Assembly (NCBI GenBank): GCA_944388495.1 | Contig: CALXIZ010000083.1 | Coordinates: forward strand, 1-39,095 | DNA: 39,095 nt | Source: an uncultured Clostridia bacterium | Lineage (GTDB): Bacteria; Bacillota; Clostridia; Peptostreptococcales; Anaerovoracaceae | Reading direction: 5' to 3' | Shown here: positions 24,523 to 33,178 of the stretch, one piece after another | Position numbering within the stretch: the first letter of the stretch is position 1 | Layout: each line of letters opens with the position of its first letter | Program-made: the position numbers and the translations under genes | Notes under the pieces: generated by a model | The model's database searches: none | What the model saw: only the letters and a program-made list of their open reading frames with translations | What the model was told of the DNA's origin: nothing

Positions 24523-26169
24523 TTACGACAGTCTCCCGCTGTCGATAGTATAAGAGCTGTCGGCTATAGACAGTGTGGATTTCCGGTGAGAGACGAGGAT
24601 GACCGTACGTCCCTGCCGCGACTCGCTCAGCGCTTTCAGAACCGAGCCTTCGTTGAGACTGTCCAGATTGCTGGTCGGCTCATCCAGCAGCAGCAGAGGC
24701 GCGTCGTGCAGAAAGGCGCGCGCCAGACCGATGCGCTGCCGCTCGCCTCCGGACAGAGTGCCGCCCAGTTCGCCCACCGGCGTATCATATCCCTGAGGAA
24801 GCGTCATGATAAAATCATGAAGCGACGCTTTCTCCGCCGCCCTTTCCACCTCCTCCTGTGCCGCATCCGGCTTTCCGATACGGATATTGTCTCCTATGCT
24901 GTCGTGGAAGAGATCCGTCTCCTGAATCATGTAGCTCTCCAGGCTCCGCAGATGATCTGTCTGTATCCGCCCCACGTCGAGGCCGGAGATCCGGACCGTT
25001 CCCTCCGGAGCTTTCCAGAAGCGCATGAGGAGCTTCAGAAGCGTCGATTTTCCGGATCCGCTCCGTCCCGTTACGGCGATGATCTTTCCTTCCGGAAACT
25101 TCACCGAAAGATCGCGCAGTATCTCTTCGCTTCCGTAGGAAAAAGAGAGATGCCTTGCTTCCGCGCCCTCAAAATCAGGTTTTTCGCCCTGCAGGATATC
25201 CTCCGTCTCCGGCGCTTCCTCCATCAGAGTGAGCACACGCTCTCCGGCTGCCAGCGTCTGATCCATCGTCGCCGAAAGACCGGCGAGAGCCAGAACAGGC
25301 CCGAAGGAAGCGGAAAGCATGACTGTCGTCAGCAGCAGGTCAGGAAAAGGAACAGAAAGCAGCAGACCCGCGCCCAGCATCAGCAGAGTCAGCGCTGTAA
25401 CGGCAGCGCCGGACCAGGAGGATGCCGCCGCTTCATGTTTTTTCAGCTGTCCCTGAAGACGGTTTATCTCTTCCGTGCGTTGTGCAATCTCCAGCGCCCG
25501 TTCGTCATCGCGACTGTACTGCAGAGTCTCACGGATTCCGCGGAGGCTTTCGAGAAAATAACTGTTCAGTTCCCCTAACCTGTCTCTGACCTCCACACCC
25601 TGTCTGCGGCCCAGCCCTGAGGATACCAGCGGAATTACACAGCCCACGATCAGATAAGAAACACAGGCTGCCGCTCCCAGCAGCGGATGAAAAACTCCGA
25701 TGGCGCAGACCATTCCGGCAGATACCAGAACAGCGATGCATACCGGAGCTACAGTGTGAGCGTAAAATACTTCCAGAAGTTCGATATCTCCCGTGATCAG
25801 AGAGATCAGGTCTCCTCTTCCTCTCTGCTCAAGCTTTGCCGGCGCCAGACGGCGCAGCGCTCCGAACAGTCTGTCGCGCAGAACCGCCAGCAGCTTAAAG
25901 GCGATAAAATGACCGCAGATCTGCTCTCCGTACCGCAGAGCCGCCCGTGCCGCCGCGCATACGGCCATGACCGCCGCCCCGGCGGAAAAAGAAAATGCCC
26001 ACGGCGACAGATCCGCTGCCGTAAGGAGGAGATTTACCCCCAGCACCGTGATAGCGATGGCACAGAAGAATCCGGCCGTTCCCATCAGAATGCAGAGAAC
26101 CATTACAGGAGACAGAGGTCTCAGGAGCCCGAGAAGCCCCCACATGATCCTTATACCGCTCCTTCGCAT
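24523..26169 (-). CDS. ABC exporter half-transporter, CydC-like
   Basis: The 548-residue protein joins a six-helix type IV membrane domain (about 8-300) to an ATPase domain. The ATPase has Walker A GRSGSGKST (368-376), signature LSGGERQR, Walker B LLLLDEP and a SHR H-loop. The ATG at 26167-26169 has AGGAG 8 nt upstream, inside the end of the preceding gene (19-nt overlap), so the two halves are coupled and likely form a heterodimer. CydDC exports cysteine and glutathione, is needed for cytochrome bd assembly and binds heme. No cydAB is visible here; co-location with heme import suggests a heme- or thiol-linked role, but a siderophore-type exporter is also possible. Confidence 0.78.
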   Translation of the reverse strand: MRRSGIRIMWGLLGLLRPLSPVMVLCILMGTAGFFCAIAITVLGVNLLLTAADLSPWAFSFSAGAAVMAVCAAARAALRYGEQICGHFIAFKLLAVLRDRLFGALRRLAPAKLEQRGRGDLISLITGDIELLEVFYAHTVAPVCIAVLVSAGMVCAIGVFHPLLGAAACVSYLIVGCVIPLVSSGLGRRQGVEVRDRLGELNSYFLESLRGIRETLQYSRDDERALEIAQRTEEINRLQGQLKKHEAAASSWSGAAVTALTLLMLGAGLLLSVPFPDLLLTTVMLSASFGPVLALAGLSATMDQTLAAGERVLTLMEEAPETEDILQGEKPDFEGAEARHLSFSYGSEEILRDLSVKFPEGKIIAVTGRSGSGKSTLLKLLMRFWKAPEGTVRISGLDVGRIQTDHLRSLESYMIQETDLFHDSIGDNIRIGKPDAAQEEVERAAEKASLHDFIMTLPQGYDTPVGELGGTLSGGERQRIGLARAFLHDAPLLLLDEPTSNLDSLNEGSVLKALSESRQGRTVILVSHRKSTLSIADSSYTIDSGRLS

Positions 26170-27899
26170 GCCGCCGTCTCCTTTCCATAGTTTTCCAGTT
26201 TTTGCTGTTTCAGGTACAGCGCGGCATAGCCGCCCTCTCTGTTTTCCATGAGCTGTCTGTGCGTTCCCTTTTCCAGAATTTTTCCTTTCTGCAGAAAAAG
26301 GATCTCATCCGAATCCGTCACATTGGCCAGGCGGTGTGAGATGAGAATTACAGTATGAGTTCCCCGCAGAGAACGGATCGCCCGCATGATATGTTCCTCA
26401 CTCTCGGCATCGATGTTGCTGGTAGCTTCGTCAAAAATGTATACCGGGCTGTCTTTCAGCAGAGCTCTCGCCAGAGCCAGCCGCTGGCGCTGTCCCCCGG
26501 ACAGATTCGATGCTCTTTCCGAAAGCGGCATGTCCAGCCCGCCTCGGGACATCACAAAATCCAGGAGACTGACACGCCGCAGCGCTTCTTTCATTTCCTC
26601 TTCCGAAGCATGTTTTCCGCCTTCCTGAAGCGCCGCGCGGACAGATCCTCCGAAAAGGTAACTGTCCGGGGATACCACCGTCACGTTTCTTCTCAGGCTT
26701 TCCGCCGAAATGAGCTCCAGAGGCACGTCTCCGAAAAGTATTTCTCCCTGCCAGTCCTGCCGCTCTCCGCAGAGCAGCGAAGCCAGAGTGGATTTTCCGC
26801 AGCCGCTCCTGCCGGCCACAGATACGAGCGTTCCCTTCCTGATGACAAAATTCAGATCAGACAGAGCGGCTCTGTTTCCGTCATAGGAAAATCCGAGATT
26901 TCTGACTTCGATATCTCCGTTCGGGCATTCTTCTGTGCCACTTTTGCGTTCCGGCAGACCGAGCAGACGGAACATCCGCTCGCCGGCGGCAACGCCGTTC
27001 ATAGCGACATGAAAAAAGCTGCCGAGCGTCCGCATGGCGAGAAAAAACTCACTCGCCAGAAGAATCATGGCCAGCGCGACTGTAAAATCCATTCCCCCCG
27101 ATGCGAATTCCCGGGCACAGAGAATACTCCCCAGAGCCGTACCGCCGTAAGCGACAAAGTCCATTACGGTTATGGAATTCAGCTGCATCCGCAGAACTTT
27201 CATCGTAATGACTCTGAAATTTTCTGATTCCTCATTCATCTTTTTATGTCTCTGCCCGTCCGCATTATAGACTTTAAGCGTCGTCAGCCCCTGAAGATTT
27301 TCCAGGAAGCTGTCGCCCAGGCTGGCATAAGCATCCCAGTATCTTCCCAGAAGGCGCTTTGCGATCCGCTGTACCGCCGCGATGGCAGCCGGAATCAGCG
27401 GTACGCATATGAAAAGAGCCGCGGCAGCGGCCGGCGCTTCCGGAAAAAAGACAAGGAAGAGCGTCAGAGGTGCGAGAAACGCATAAAAGAGCTGCGGAAG
27501 ATAATTGCAGAAATAGGATTCCAGCTGTTCCACACCGTCCCCCGCCAGCTGAACCACTTCGGATGTCGGGAAAGAGTCAGCGTAATCTCCGCCAAGCCTG
27601 CGCAGCTTGCCATATATCGTCTGTCTCAGACTGCGCTTGACCGCCGAAGAGATCCGGTGTGTCAGAAGAGAAGCGGCGCGGGTCAGGATAAATCGCACGG
27701 CAATGCAGCAGATACAGACGAAAGCGCAGACGGCAGACGTCCGCTTCATCTGTCCGTCAAAGGCTTCTCCGAGAATACCGTTTGCTCTGAACCAGAAAAA
27801 AACACCTGTCAGCAGAGACAGCCAGCTGACCAGCGTCTTCATCGGAATCAGCCGCCTTGTCTCCGGAACCGCTGCGATCAGGCGTTTATCTATCATCAT
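26151..27899 (-). CDS. ABC exporter half-transporter, CydD-like
   Basis: This protein of about 582 residues has a CydD-type membrane domain with FPTSEVVQLAGDGVEQLESYF and YLPQLFYAFLAPLTLFLVFF. Its ATPase domain has GRSGCGKST, LSGGQRQR, VYIFDEATSN and SHRLANV. A longer open frame runs 43 codons upstream through the DUF454 gene. I start at the ATG at 27897-27899 because GGAGG lies 8 nt before it and the DUF454 stop codon overlaps it. It is the partner of the CydC-like protein and part of the heme-uptake operon. Confidence 0.8.
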   Translation of the reverse strand: MMIDKRLIAAVPETRRLIPMKTLVSWLSLLTGVFFWFRANGILGEAFDGQMKRTSAVCAFVCICCIAVRFILTRAASLLTHRISSAVKRSLRQTIYGKLRRLGGDYADSFPTSEVVQLAGDGVEQLESYFCNYLPQLFYAFLAPLTLFLVFFPEAPAAAAALFICVPLIPAAIAAVQRIAKRLLGRYWDAYASLGDSFLENLQGLTTLKVYNADGQRHKKMNEESENFRVITMKVLRMQLNSITVMDFVAYGGTALGSILCAREFASGGMDFTVALAMILLASEFFLAMRTLGSFFHVAMNGVAAGERMFRLLGLPERKSGTEECPNGDIEVRNLGFSYDGNRAALSDLNFVIRKGTLVSVAGRSGCGKSTLASLLCGERQDWQGEILFGDVPLELISAESLRRNVTVVSPDSYLFGGSVRAALQEGGKHASEEEMKEALRRVSLLDFVMSRGGLDMPLSERASNLSGGQRQRLALARALLKDSPVYIFDEATSNIDAESEEHIMRAIRSLRGTHTVILISHRLANVTDSDEILFLQKGKILEKGTHRQLMENREGGYAALYLKQQKLENYGKETAACEGAV

Positions 27900-28339
27900 C
27901 TCCGCATCCTCCCTTTCTTCTCCGTCTCCGTCATTGCCGCCGTATCCGTCCCGTTTTCTGTCTCCGGCGCCGTTTCCGGACGGTACGTCTTCACGAAGAA
28001 ACAGAACGCGGCGACATGAGCCAGCCATACGACGGCGAGACAGATGCGGCCTGCCGCCGAATCTTTCATTAAGATAAATGCAACGGCCATGATGGCCGTC
28101 ACCGTTCCCATGATCCGCAGCTTTGCGCCCCGCGTCATTCCCCGTCCCTGCACGAAGGACTCCAGATTGCTGCGGTAAAGCTTCGTTTTCCTGAACCAGT
28201 TATTCAGACGGTCCGAACTCCGGGCAAAGCAGAATGCCGCGAGAAGCAGAAACGGCGTCGAAGGCAGAACCGGAAGGATTGCGCCTGCAGCTCCCAGAGC
28301 GAGAGTAAAAAAGCCCAGGATAACAAACAGAATTTTCAT
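27896..28339 (-). CDS. DUF454 (YbaN-like) inner-membrane protein
   Basis: The 147-residue protein starts MKILFVILGFFTLALGAAGAILPVLPSTPFLLLAAFCFARSS, the characteristic DUF454 segment. Three to four membrane helices follow and then a hydrophilic tail (about 120-147). DUF454 has no settled function. In several bacteria it neighbours heme or iron transport genes, as here. It overlaps cydD-like and follows the importer ATPase by 19 nt. Confidence 0.85.
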   Translation of the reverse strand: MKILFVILGFFTLALGAAGAILPVLPSTPFLLLAAFCFARSSDRLNNWFRKTKLYRSNLESFVQGRGMTRGAKLRIMGTVTAIMAVAFILMKDSAAGRICLAVVWLAHVAAFCFFVKTYRPETAPETENGTDTAAMTETEKKGRMRR

Positions 28340-28358
28340 GATACTCCCCCCTCTTTTC

Positions 28359-29123
28359 TCAGACAGCCATCACACAGAGTCTGCCTTCTGCGCGAAAGAC
28401 GGGCAGACGGATACCGTACAGAGTCTGCAGACTCTCAGAATCGATCACATCCTCCGGCGCGCCCTGTACCGCCACGCGCCCGTCTTTCAGTCCGATGATT
28501 TCATCGGAGTAAGCCAGCGCCTGATTTATATCGTGCAGAACCATGACGATCGTCATACCCTGCTCCCGGTTCAGCCGCTCCACCAGACGCAGAATCTCCA
28601 CCTGATACCGCACGTCCAGCGAAGTGGTAGGCTCGTCCAGAAACAGCAGCTTCGTATTCTGAGCCAGCGCCATGGCGATGAAAGCCCGCTGACGCTGGCC
28701 GCCGGAAAGCGTGCCGATTCTCCTGTCCCGGAGTTCCGTCAGACCGGTAAGATGCATGGCGCGTTCCACCTGTTTCTGATTCTTTTCATCGAGACTCACT
28801 CTGAAGATCGAATGATACGGCAGACGACCGTAGCTGACCAGTTTTTCTACCGTCAGATCATCCGGCGCCGCGTTTTTCTGATGGACGATAGCCGCTCTTT
28901 TGGCAAAATCCTTCAGCGGGATTTTCCCGAGATCTTCTCCGTCCAGAGAAATCGATCCCCCGTCGGGCTTCAGATTTTTCGTCAGAAGAGAAAGCAGTGT
29001 CGTCTTGCCGCATCCGTTCGCCCCCATCAGAGTCGTCACCGCTCCGCTGCGGATCTCGGCGGACAGTCCGCGCAGAACCTCATGTTCTCCGTAGGAGAAT
29101 GTCAGATTCTCAATACTCAGCAT
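28359..29123 (-). CDS. Heme/iron ABC importer ATP-binding protein (FepC/FhuC type)
   Basis: The 254-residue ATPase has Walker A GANGCGKTT, a Q-loop (IVHQKN), signature LSGGQRQRAFIAMAL, Walker B LLFLDEPTTSLD and VLHDINQALAYSD, all typical of the FecE/FhuC type II importer class. The ATG at 29121-29123 has GAGG 8 nt upstream; a GTG three codons earlier overlaps that site. It overlaps the permease gene by 14 nt and powers heme import with it. Confidence 0.9.
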   Translation of the reverse strand: MLSIENLTFSYGEHEVLRGLSAEIRSGAVTTLMGANGCGKTTLLSLLTKNLKPDGGSISLDGEDLGKIPLKDFAKRAAIVHQKNAAPDDLTVEKLVSYGRLPYHSIFRVSLDEKNQKQVERAMHLTGLTELRDRRIGTLSGGQRQRAFIAMALAQNTKLLFLDEPTTSLDVRYQVEILRLVERLNREQGMTIVMVLHDINQALAYSDEIIGLKDGRVAVQGAPEDVIDSESLQTLYGIRLPVFRAEGRLCVMAV

Positions 29124-30123
29124 GACGGTCACCTCGTTTCAGCAGAATGATAAAGAACGGCCCGCCCGCAATGCTCATAATGACCGAAGCCGCAATCTCA
29201 TTGGGCGGCGCGATACACCGGCCCAGCGTATCGGCAAGAAGCAGAACAAAGCCTCCCAGCAGAACACAGAACGGTACGAGAATCCGGTGATCGGACCCCG
29301 TGATGCGTCTCGCCATATGGGGTACGATGAGAGCGAGAAAGCTGATGACGCCCACCACCGCCGTAACGCCGGATACCAGCAGAACCGCCGCCACTGAAAT
29401 GAGAAATCTCAGCCGGTCCGCATTGACGCCCAGCCCCCGTACCGTCCTGTCCTCCAGGGCGATGAGATTACAGGCGGGAGACAGAACGAGAGCCGCCGCT
29501 ATGCCGACGGCGGAATAGACCGCCATCATGCGCACGTCCGACCATACCAGCTGCGACAGCCCGCTGACGCTGACTGATACGCCCGTACGATCCGTCATGC
29601 CGCTGATCACCTCGCCGACGCCGGTAAATACGGCTGCCACCGCGATGCCGATCAGGATAATCCGCACCGGATCCAGGCCTCCCTTCCAGGCCAGAGAATA
29701 GATCAGCAGAAAGGCCAGCATTCCGCCCAGAAACGCGAAGACGGGAACGGAAAAATAGAGAGCGGGAAACAGCGCTGTGACGACGGAGGCCGCCAGCGAA
29801 GCACCTCCGGAAATACCGATGATTCCCGGATCCGCCAGAGGATTTTTCAGAACGGCCTGAAACAGCAGACCGCTGCAGCTGAGCGCCGCACCGCCTAAAA
29901 GAGCGACGATGATGCGGGGAAAACGCAGATCGTAGATCGTGGCCACCCGCTCGTCGTATTCCAGAAACAGACCGGAAAACAGCTCCCGGTAAGTGAGGGA
30001 AATGCTCCCCAGTTTCATGGAGACGAGAATCAGGACAAAAATCATCGCCGCAAGGACCGCACATCCGACGGCGCCGCGGAAAATATCCCTGTGATCCGCT
30101 TTCTCCCTATGAATCGCTCTCAA
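29110..30123 (-). CDS. isdF: FecCD-family heme importer permease
   Basis: The permease of about 337 residues is of the BtuC/FecCD family, with GAALSCSGLLFQAVLKNPLADPGIIGISGGAS, SFLALIVPHMAR and GRCIAPPNEIAASVIMSIAGGPFF. The open frame starts at 30165, but that ATG has no ribosome site and lies well inside isdE. A TTG at 30121-30123 sits six bases after a perfect AGGAGG (30130-30135), so I take the TTG start. It overlaps isdE by 17 nt and forms the membrane channel of the heme importer. Confidence 0.85.
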   Translation of the reverse strand: MRAIHREKADHRDIFRGAVGCAVLAAMIFVLILVSMKLGSISLTYRELFSGLFLEYDERVATIYDLRFPRIIVALLGGAALSCSGLLFQAVLKNPLADPGIIGISGGASLAASVVTALFPALYFSVPVFAFLGGMLAFLLIYSLAWKGGLDPVRIILIGIAVAAVFTGVGEVISGMTDRTGVSVSVSGLSQLVWSDVRMMAVYSAVGIAAALVLSPACNLIALEDRTVRGLGVNADRLRFLISVAAVLLVSGVTAVVGVISFLALIVPHMARRITGSDHRILVPFCVLLGGFVLLLADTLGRCIAPPNEIAASVIMSIAGGPFFIILLKRGDRHAEY

Positions 30124-31060
30124 TGTAAGCCTCCTCCGCATCATACGCTTCATAGGTATTGTCATAGAGAATCTCTCTCAACACCTCGAGCGCATCCGGC
30201 CATTCAAATGTGCAGCTCATGCCGAAGAGCTGATAATCCAGCTGATAGACCTGATTTTCCTGAACCGCGCGGAAATGCTTCCAGATATCATTCGTGGCAA
30301 ATTCCTCCGCAAACATTTCCATCGCCTGATCCGGCAGACCGTGAGCGGTCAGCAGAATCACATCCGGATCGAGATCCAGAAGTTCCTCTGTGTTCCAGGC
30401 GACGAAATTTTCGATCGTGTCCACCTGAACCACATTCTCCGCGCCGGCCAGTTCGATGAGAGAACCTGCATAGGAATTCGGCGTACACTCTATGTAGGAT
30501 CCCGGAAGTCCCATGAGCATCAGCACACGCGGCGTCTCCTTTCCCTCCGCAGAGGACCGGAACCGCTCCATCGTCGCCTCATATTCCGCGGTCAGCTCCG
30601 CGGCTGCTTCCTCCGCTCCGTATTTTTCTCCCAGCATCTCTATGCTGTCATACATGCCCTCCACGCTCTGAAGGTCGATGAAAGTATACGGCACGCCGGC
30701 CGCCTCATACGTCGGCTCGATGGTCTCCGCCAGCGTATCCGGCCCGATGACGTCGTCCGGATCGAGAAGCGCGATAGCCTCCGCATCCGGCGACATGGCC
30801 GTTCCGATCTCCGGAAGACCTTCATACCGTTCCGGAATTTCTCCGCCGGTGGTCGGAATGGCGATCAGATCCAGACCAAGCCGGTCACAGATCATCATCG
30901 TCGCATGAGATGTGGCGATGAGCTTCGGACTGCCGCCGGCGGAGGTACCCTCCGCCGACGCTGCGTTCTGATGCTGATCGACACAGGCTGAGAAAGAGAG
31001 AAGCATTCCCGCGGAGAGGATGAAAACCGCCGCTCTTTTCAGAAAAACGTTCTTTTTCAC
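30107..31060 (-). CDS. isdE: IsdE-like heme-binding lipoprotein
   Basis: The 317-residue protein has a signal peptide with a lipobox-like FSAC (Cys26), then a helical-backbone class III binding protein closely resembling staphylococcal IsdE. Segments include IPERYEGLPEIGTAMSPDAEA, LMLMGLPGSYIE, LTAHGLPDQAMEMF and NDIWKHFRAVQ. The IsdE heme ligands Met78 and His229 correspond to Met89 and His240, with the same separation of 151 residues. It should take heme from the Shp-type surface proteins and deliver it to the permease. The start is a GTG at 31058-31060, eight nt after AGGAGG and overlapping the preceding stop codon. Confidence 0.9.
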   Translation of the reverse strand: MKKNVFLKRAAVFILSAGMLLSFSACVDQHQNAASAEGTSAGGSPKLIATSHATMMICDRLGLDLIAIPTTGGEIPERYEGLPEIGTAMSPDAEAIALLDPDDVIGPDTLAETIEPTYEAAGVPYTFIDLQSVEGMYDSIEMLGEKYGAEEAAAELTAEYEATMERFRSSAEGKETPRVLMLMGLPGSYIECTPNSYAGSLIELAGAENVVQVDTIENFVAWNTEELLDLDPDVILLTAHGLPDQAMEMFAEEFATNDIWKHFRAVQENQVYQLDYQLFGMSCTFEWPDALEVLREILYDNTYEAYDAEEAYIESDS

Positions 31061-32019
31061 CGTCTTTTCCTCCTGATCAGGACGGCCGCTCCGCCGCCCG
31101 CCGCGGCTACGACGGCGATGACGAGAACGGTTACGGCCGCTCCGCTGATTCCGCCGTCATCGCCCGAATTCCGGGCTGAAGCCGACGTCCGGCGGCTGTG
31201 ATCCGCACTGCGGTCATCTGCCGCGCTCTCTTCTTCCGCTGCCGCCGGATCTTCCTGCTCCGTCAGTCCGTTTTCTTCTCCGTTTTCCTCATCCGTAATA
31301 CCGTCTGCGTCCTCACTGTCCACATCGTCTGTATCGCCGCTGTCCGCTTCACTGCCTGCCGCGGACGCCTTTCCGTCCGCCGGAGAGACATTCGCAGACG
31401 CCGCCGGCGCCGCTGCCGTACGGCCTCCTGAAGAGGAATGGGAAGCGGCCGGAGAGCCGGAAGAACTTCCGGATGAAGATGACGCCGGCGCACTCGTATC
31501 GACACTGACTACAAAATCGCCGCTCCCTTTCGCGAGCGTGCCGGTGTCCACATACAGGTACCAGACAACATCCCGGCCCATCGGCGTCACGTACATCGTT
31601 CCTTTCATCATCACTCCGGCATCCGAAACCTTAAAGCGATAATCGATGGAATCTTCGCCCGCGTTCTCCTGCATGACCGTATAGTTTACTTTTGAATAGC
31701 TGTTGTAGCCGTTTCTCGTATAAAGAGCTACATTTTTGCAGTTGCTCTGAAGAAGAAGGCGGACGGTCACCCAGGTATTCGTCCCGTCCGACTCCACCAG
31801 AGCCGTCTTTGCGGTGGCCGAGCGGCACATTCCCTCTCCGAGAGCTGCGTTGGCAGTACCGCCGTCATCGACTTCCCCGGTATCCGGGTTATAGTAACTG
31901 GTGACTACACCGGCTGTGTAAACGCCTTCAGACAACGCTGAAGCCGACAGCGGAAGCATCGTCCCCAGAATGACGGCGCACACCAGCGCCGCGCATATTC
32001 TTTTCATGATCATTTTCAT
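31057..32019 (-). CDS. Membrane-anchored Shp-type heme-binding protein
   Basis: The 320-residue protein has a signal peptide ending ASA, one Shp-type beta-sandwich (about 29-165) and a long Ser/Ala/acidic spacer (172-285). A C-terminal transmembrane helix followed by RRKRR (about 294-320) is the likely membrane anchor. The domain shows EGVYTAG, YYNPDTGEVDDGG, LGEGMCRSA and YVTPMGRDVVWYLYV. Streptococcal Shp holds heme between two methionines; Met64 (GEGM) and Met147 (PMGR) are the likely equivalents. It probably relays heme from the wall layer to IsdE, whose gene it overlaps by four bases. Confidence 0.8.
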   Translation of the reverse strand: MKMIMKRICAALVCAVILGTMLPLSASALSEGVYTAGVVTSYYNPDTGEVDDGGTANAALGEGMCRSATAKTALVESDGTNTWVTVRLLLQSNCKNVALYTRNGYNSYSKVNYTVMQENAGEDSIDYRFKVSDAGVMMKGTMYVTPMGRDVVWYLYVDTGTLAKGSGDFVVSVDTSAPASSSSGSSSGSPAASHSSSGGRTAAAPAASANVSPADGKASAAGSEADSGDTDDVDSEDADGITDEENGEENGLTEQEDPAAAEEESAADDRSADHSRRTSASARNSGDDGGISGAAVTVLVIAVVAAAGGGAAVLIRRKRR

Positions 32020-32050
32020 GTTTCAGTTCTCCCCGCCAGAATATTACTGT

Positions 32051-33178
32051 CTACTGTTCGTACAGATCCATAAATCTCGCCAGCACGGCTGCCACCTGCG
32101 CCCTCGAAGCAGGCTGTGCAGGAATGAAGGCTCCTCCGTCGCTGTCGGTGATCAGGCCGGCATCCGCCAGAGTTTTCACCGCATCCGACGCCCAGGAAGC
32201 CGCTTCGCTCTCATTTGCAAGAGGCGCTCCCGTACCTGCGGCGGACAGATCCTCTCCCAGGAAAGAAGCATACCGGAGAAGCAGAACGGCCAGCTCCTGC
32301 TGAGTAATAGCCCGGTCAGGATCAAACAGCCCTCCGCCGACGCCGTTTACGAGATTGTTAGAGGAAGCCCACGCCACATAAGGTCCGTACCAGGAGGAGA
32401 TATTCACATCGGAAAATCCGCCGGATGTGTAAGCGGACGTATCTATGCCGGAAATCCGTCCCACTGCGGTGACAAACATCGCGCGTGTCATGGATGCCTC
32501 AGGGCTGAATGTCGTCTCGCCTGTTCCGTTGAACAGACCCCTGTCCACGACGGCCGCCACATAATCCTTCGCCCAGTGTCCGGCAAGATCGGTGAATCTG
32601 TCAGCAGAGCTGCCTGCGGAAGGAGTCTGAGACGGATCGGCTGACGTTACAAAATCCCCGCTTCCCGCCTGCGCCTCGTCATCGGAAACATTGATGTAAT
32701 AGACGACGTCACGTCCCATCGGGATAACATACATATCACAGCGGATATAGGAATCCGCTTCCGGTACCCGGAAACGCAGATCCGCCGTATCAGCCGCGGC
32801 ATCCTCCTGCATCGTGTCAAAACTTACGCTCTCATAGCTGTCCGGATCTCCCGGCGTACGCTGCACGGAAAACTCTATATCGCGGATATTACTCATCAGC
32901 TGCATGCGGACAGTGAGACAGGTTTCGCCCTCATCCCGTTCGATCAGCGCATCCTCATATACGGCGGAGCGGCACATGCCTTCGCCCAGCTCCGGATCTC
33001 TGCTTCCTCCGTCATCGGTGACACCCGTATCGGGATTCAGATAATAAGTATTACATGGCGCGGTATACACGCCGTCCTCCAGCGCTGACGCCGTCAGAGG
33101 CATCACCGGCAGGCTCACCGCTGCCGCGGCGCACAGCAGCGCCGCGCAGAAGCGTTTCCAGCTCTTTTTTACAGTCAT
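32051..33178 (-). CDS. SLH-anchored Shp-type heme-binding protein
   Basis: The 375-residue protein has a signal peptide ending ASA, one Shp-type domain (about 33-165) with EDGVYTAP, YYLNPDTGVTDDGG, LGEGMCRSA and YVIPMGRDVVYYINV, and three SLH repeats (about 194-243, 255-306, 317-371). The putative heme methionines Met68 and Met154 are 86 residues apart, close to the spacing of Met66/Met153 in streptococcal Shp. The SLH repeats should fix it in the wall/S-layer, further out than the membrane-anchored paralogue. The ATG follows GGAGG and overlaps the regulator stop codon. Confidence 0.83.
   Translation of the reverse strand: MTVKKSWKRFCAALLCAAAAVSLPVMPLTASALEDGVYTAPCNTYYLNPDTGVTDDGGSRDPELGEGMCRSAVYEDALIERDEGETCLTVRMQLMSNIRDIEFSVQRTPGDPDSYESVSFDTMQEDAAADTADLRFRVPEADSYIRCDMYVIPMGRDVVYYINVSDDEAQAGSGDFVTSADPSQTPSAGSSADRFTDLAGHWAKDYVAAVVDRGLFNGTGETTFSPEASMTRAMFVTAVGRISGIDTSAYTSGGFSDVNISSWYGPYVAWASSNNLVNGVGGGLFDPDRAITQQELAVLLLRYASFLGEDLSAAGTGAPLANESEAASWASDAVKTLADAGLITDSDGGAFIPAQPASRAQVAAVLARFMDLYEQ

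Noticed and set aside
24382-25578. 398-codon plus-strand open frame
   Set aside because: It is antisense to the CydC-like gene and crosses the terminator and ygiQ promoter.
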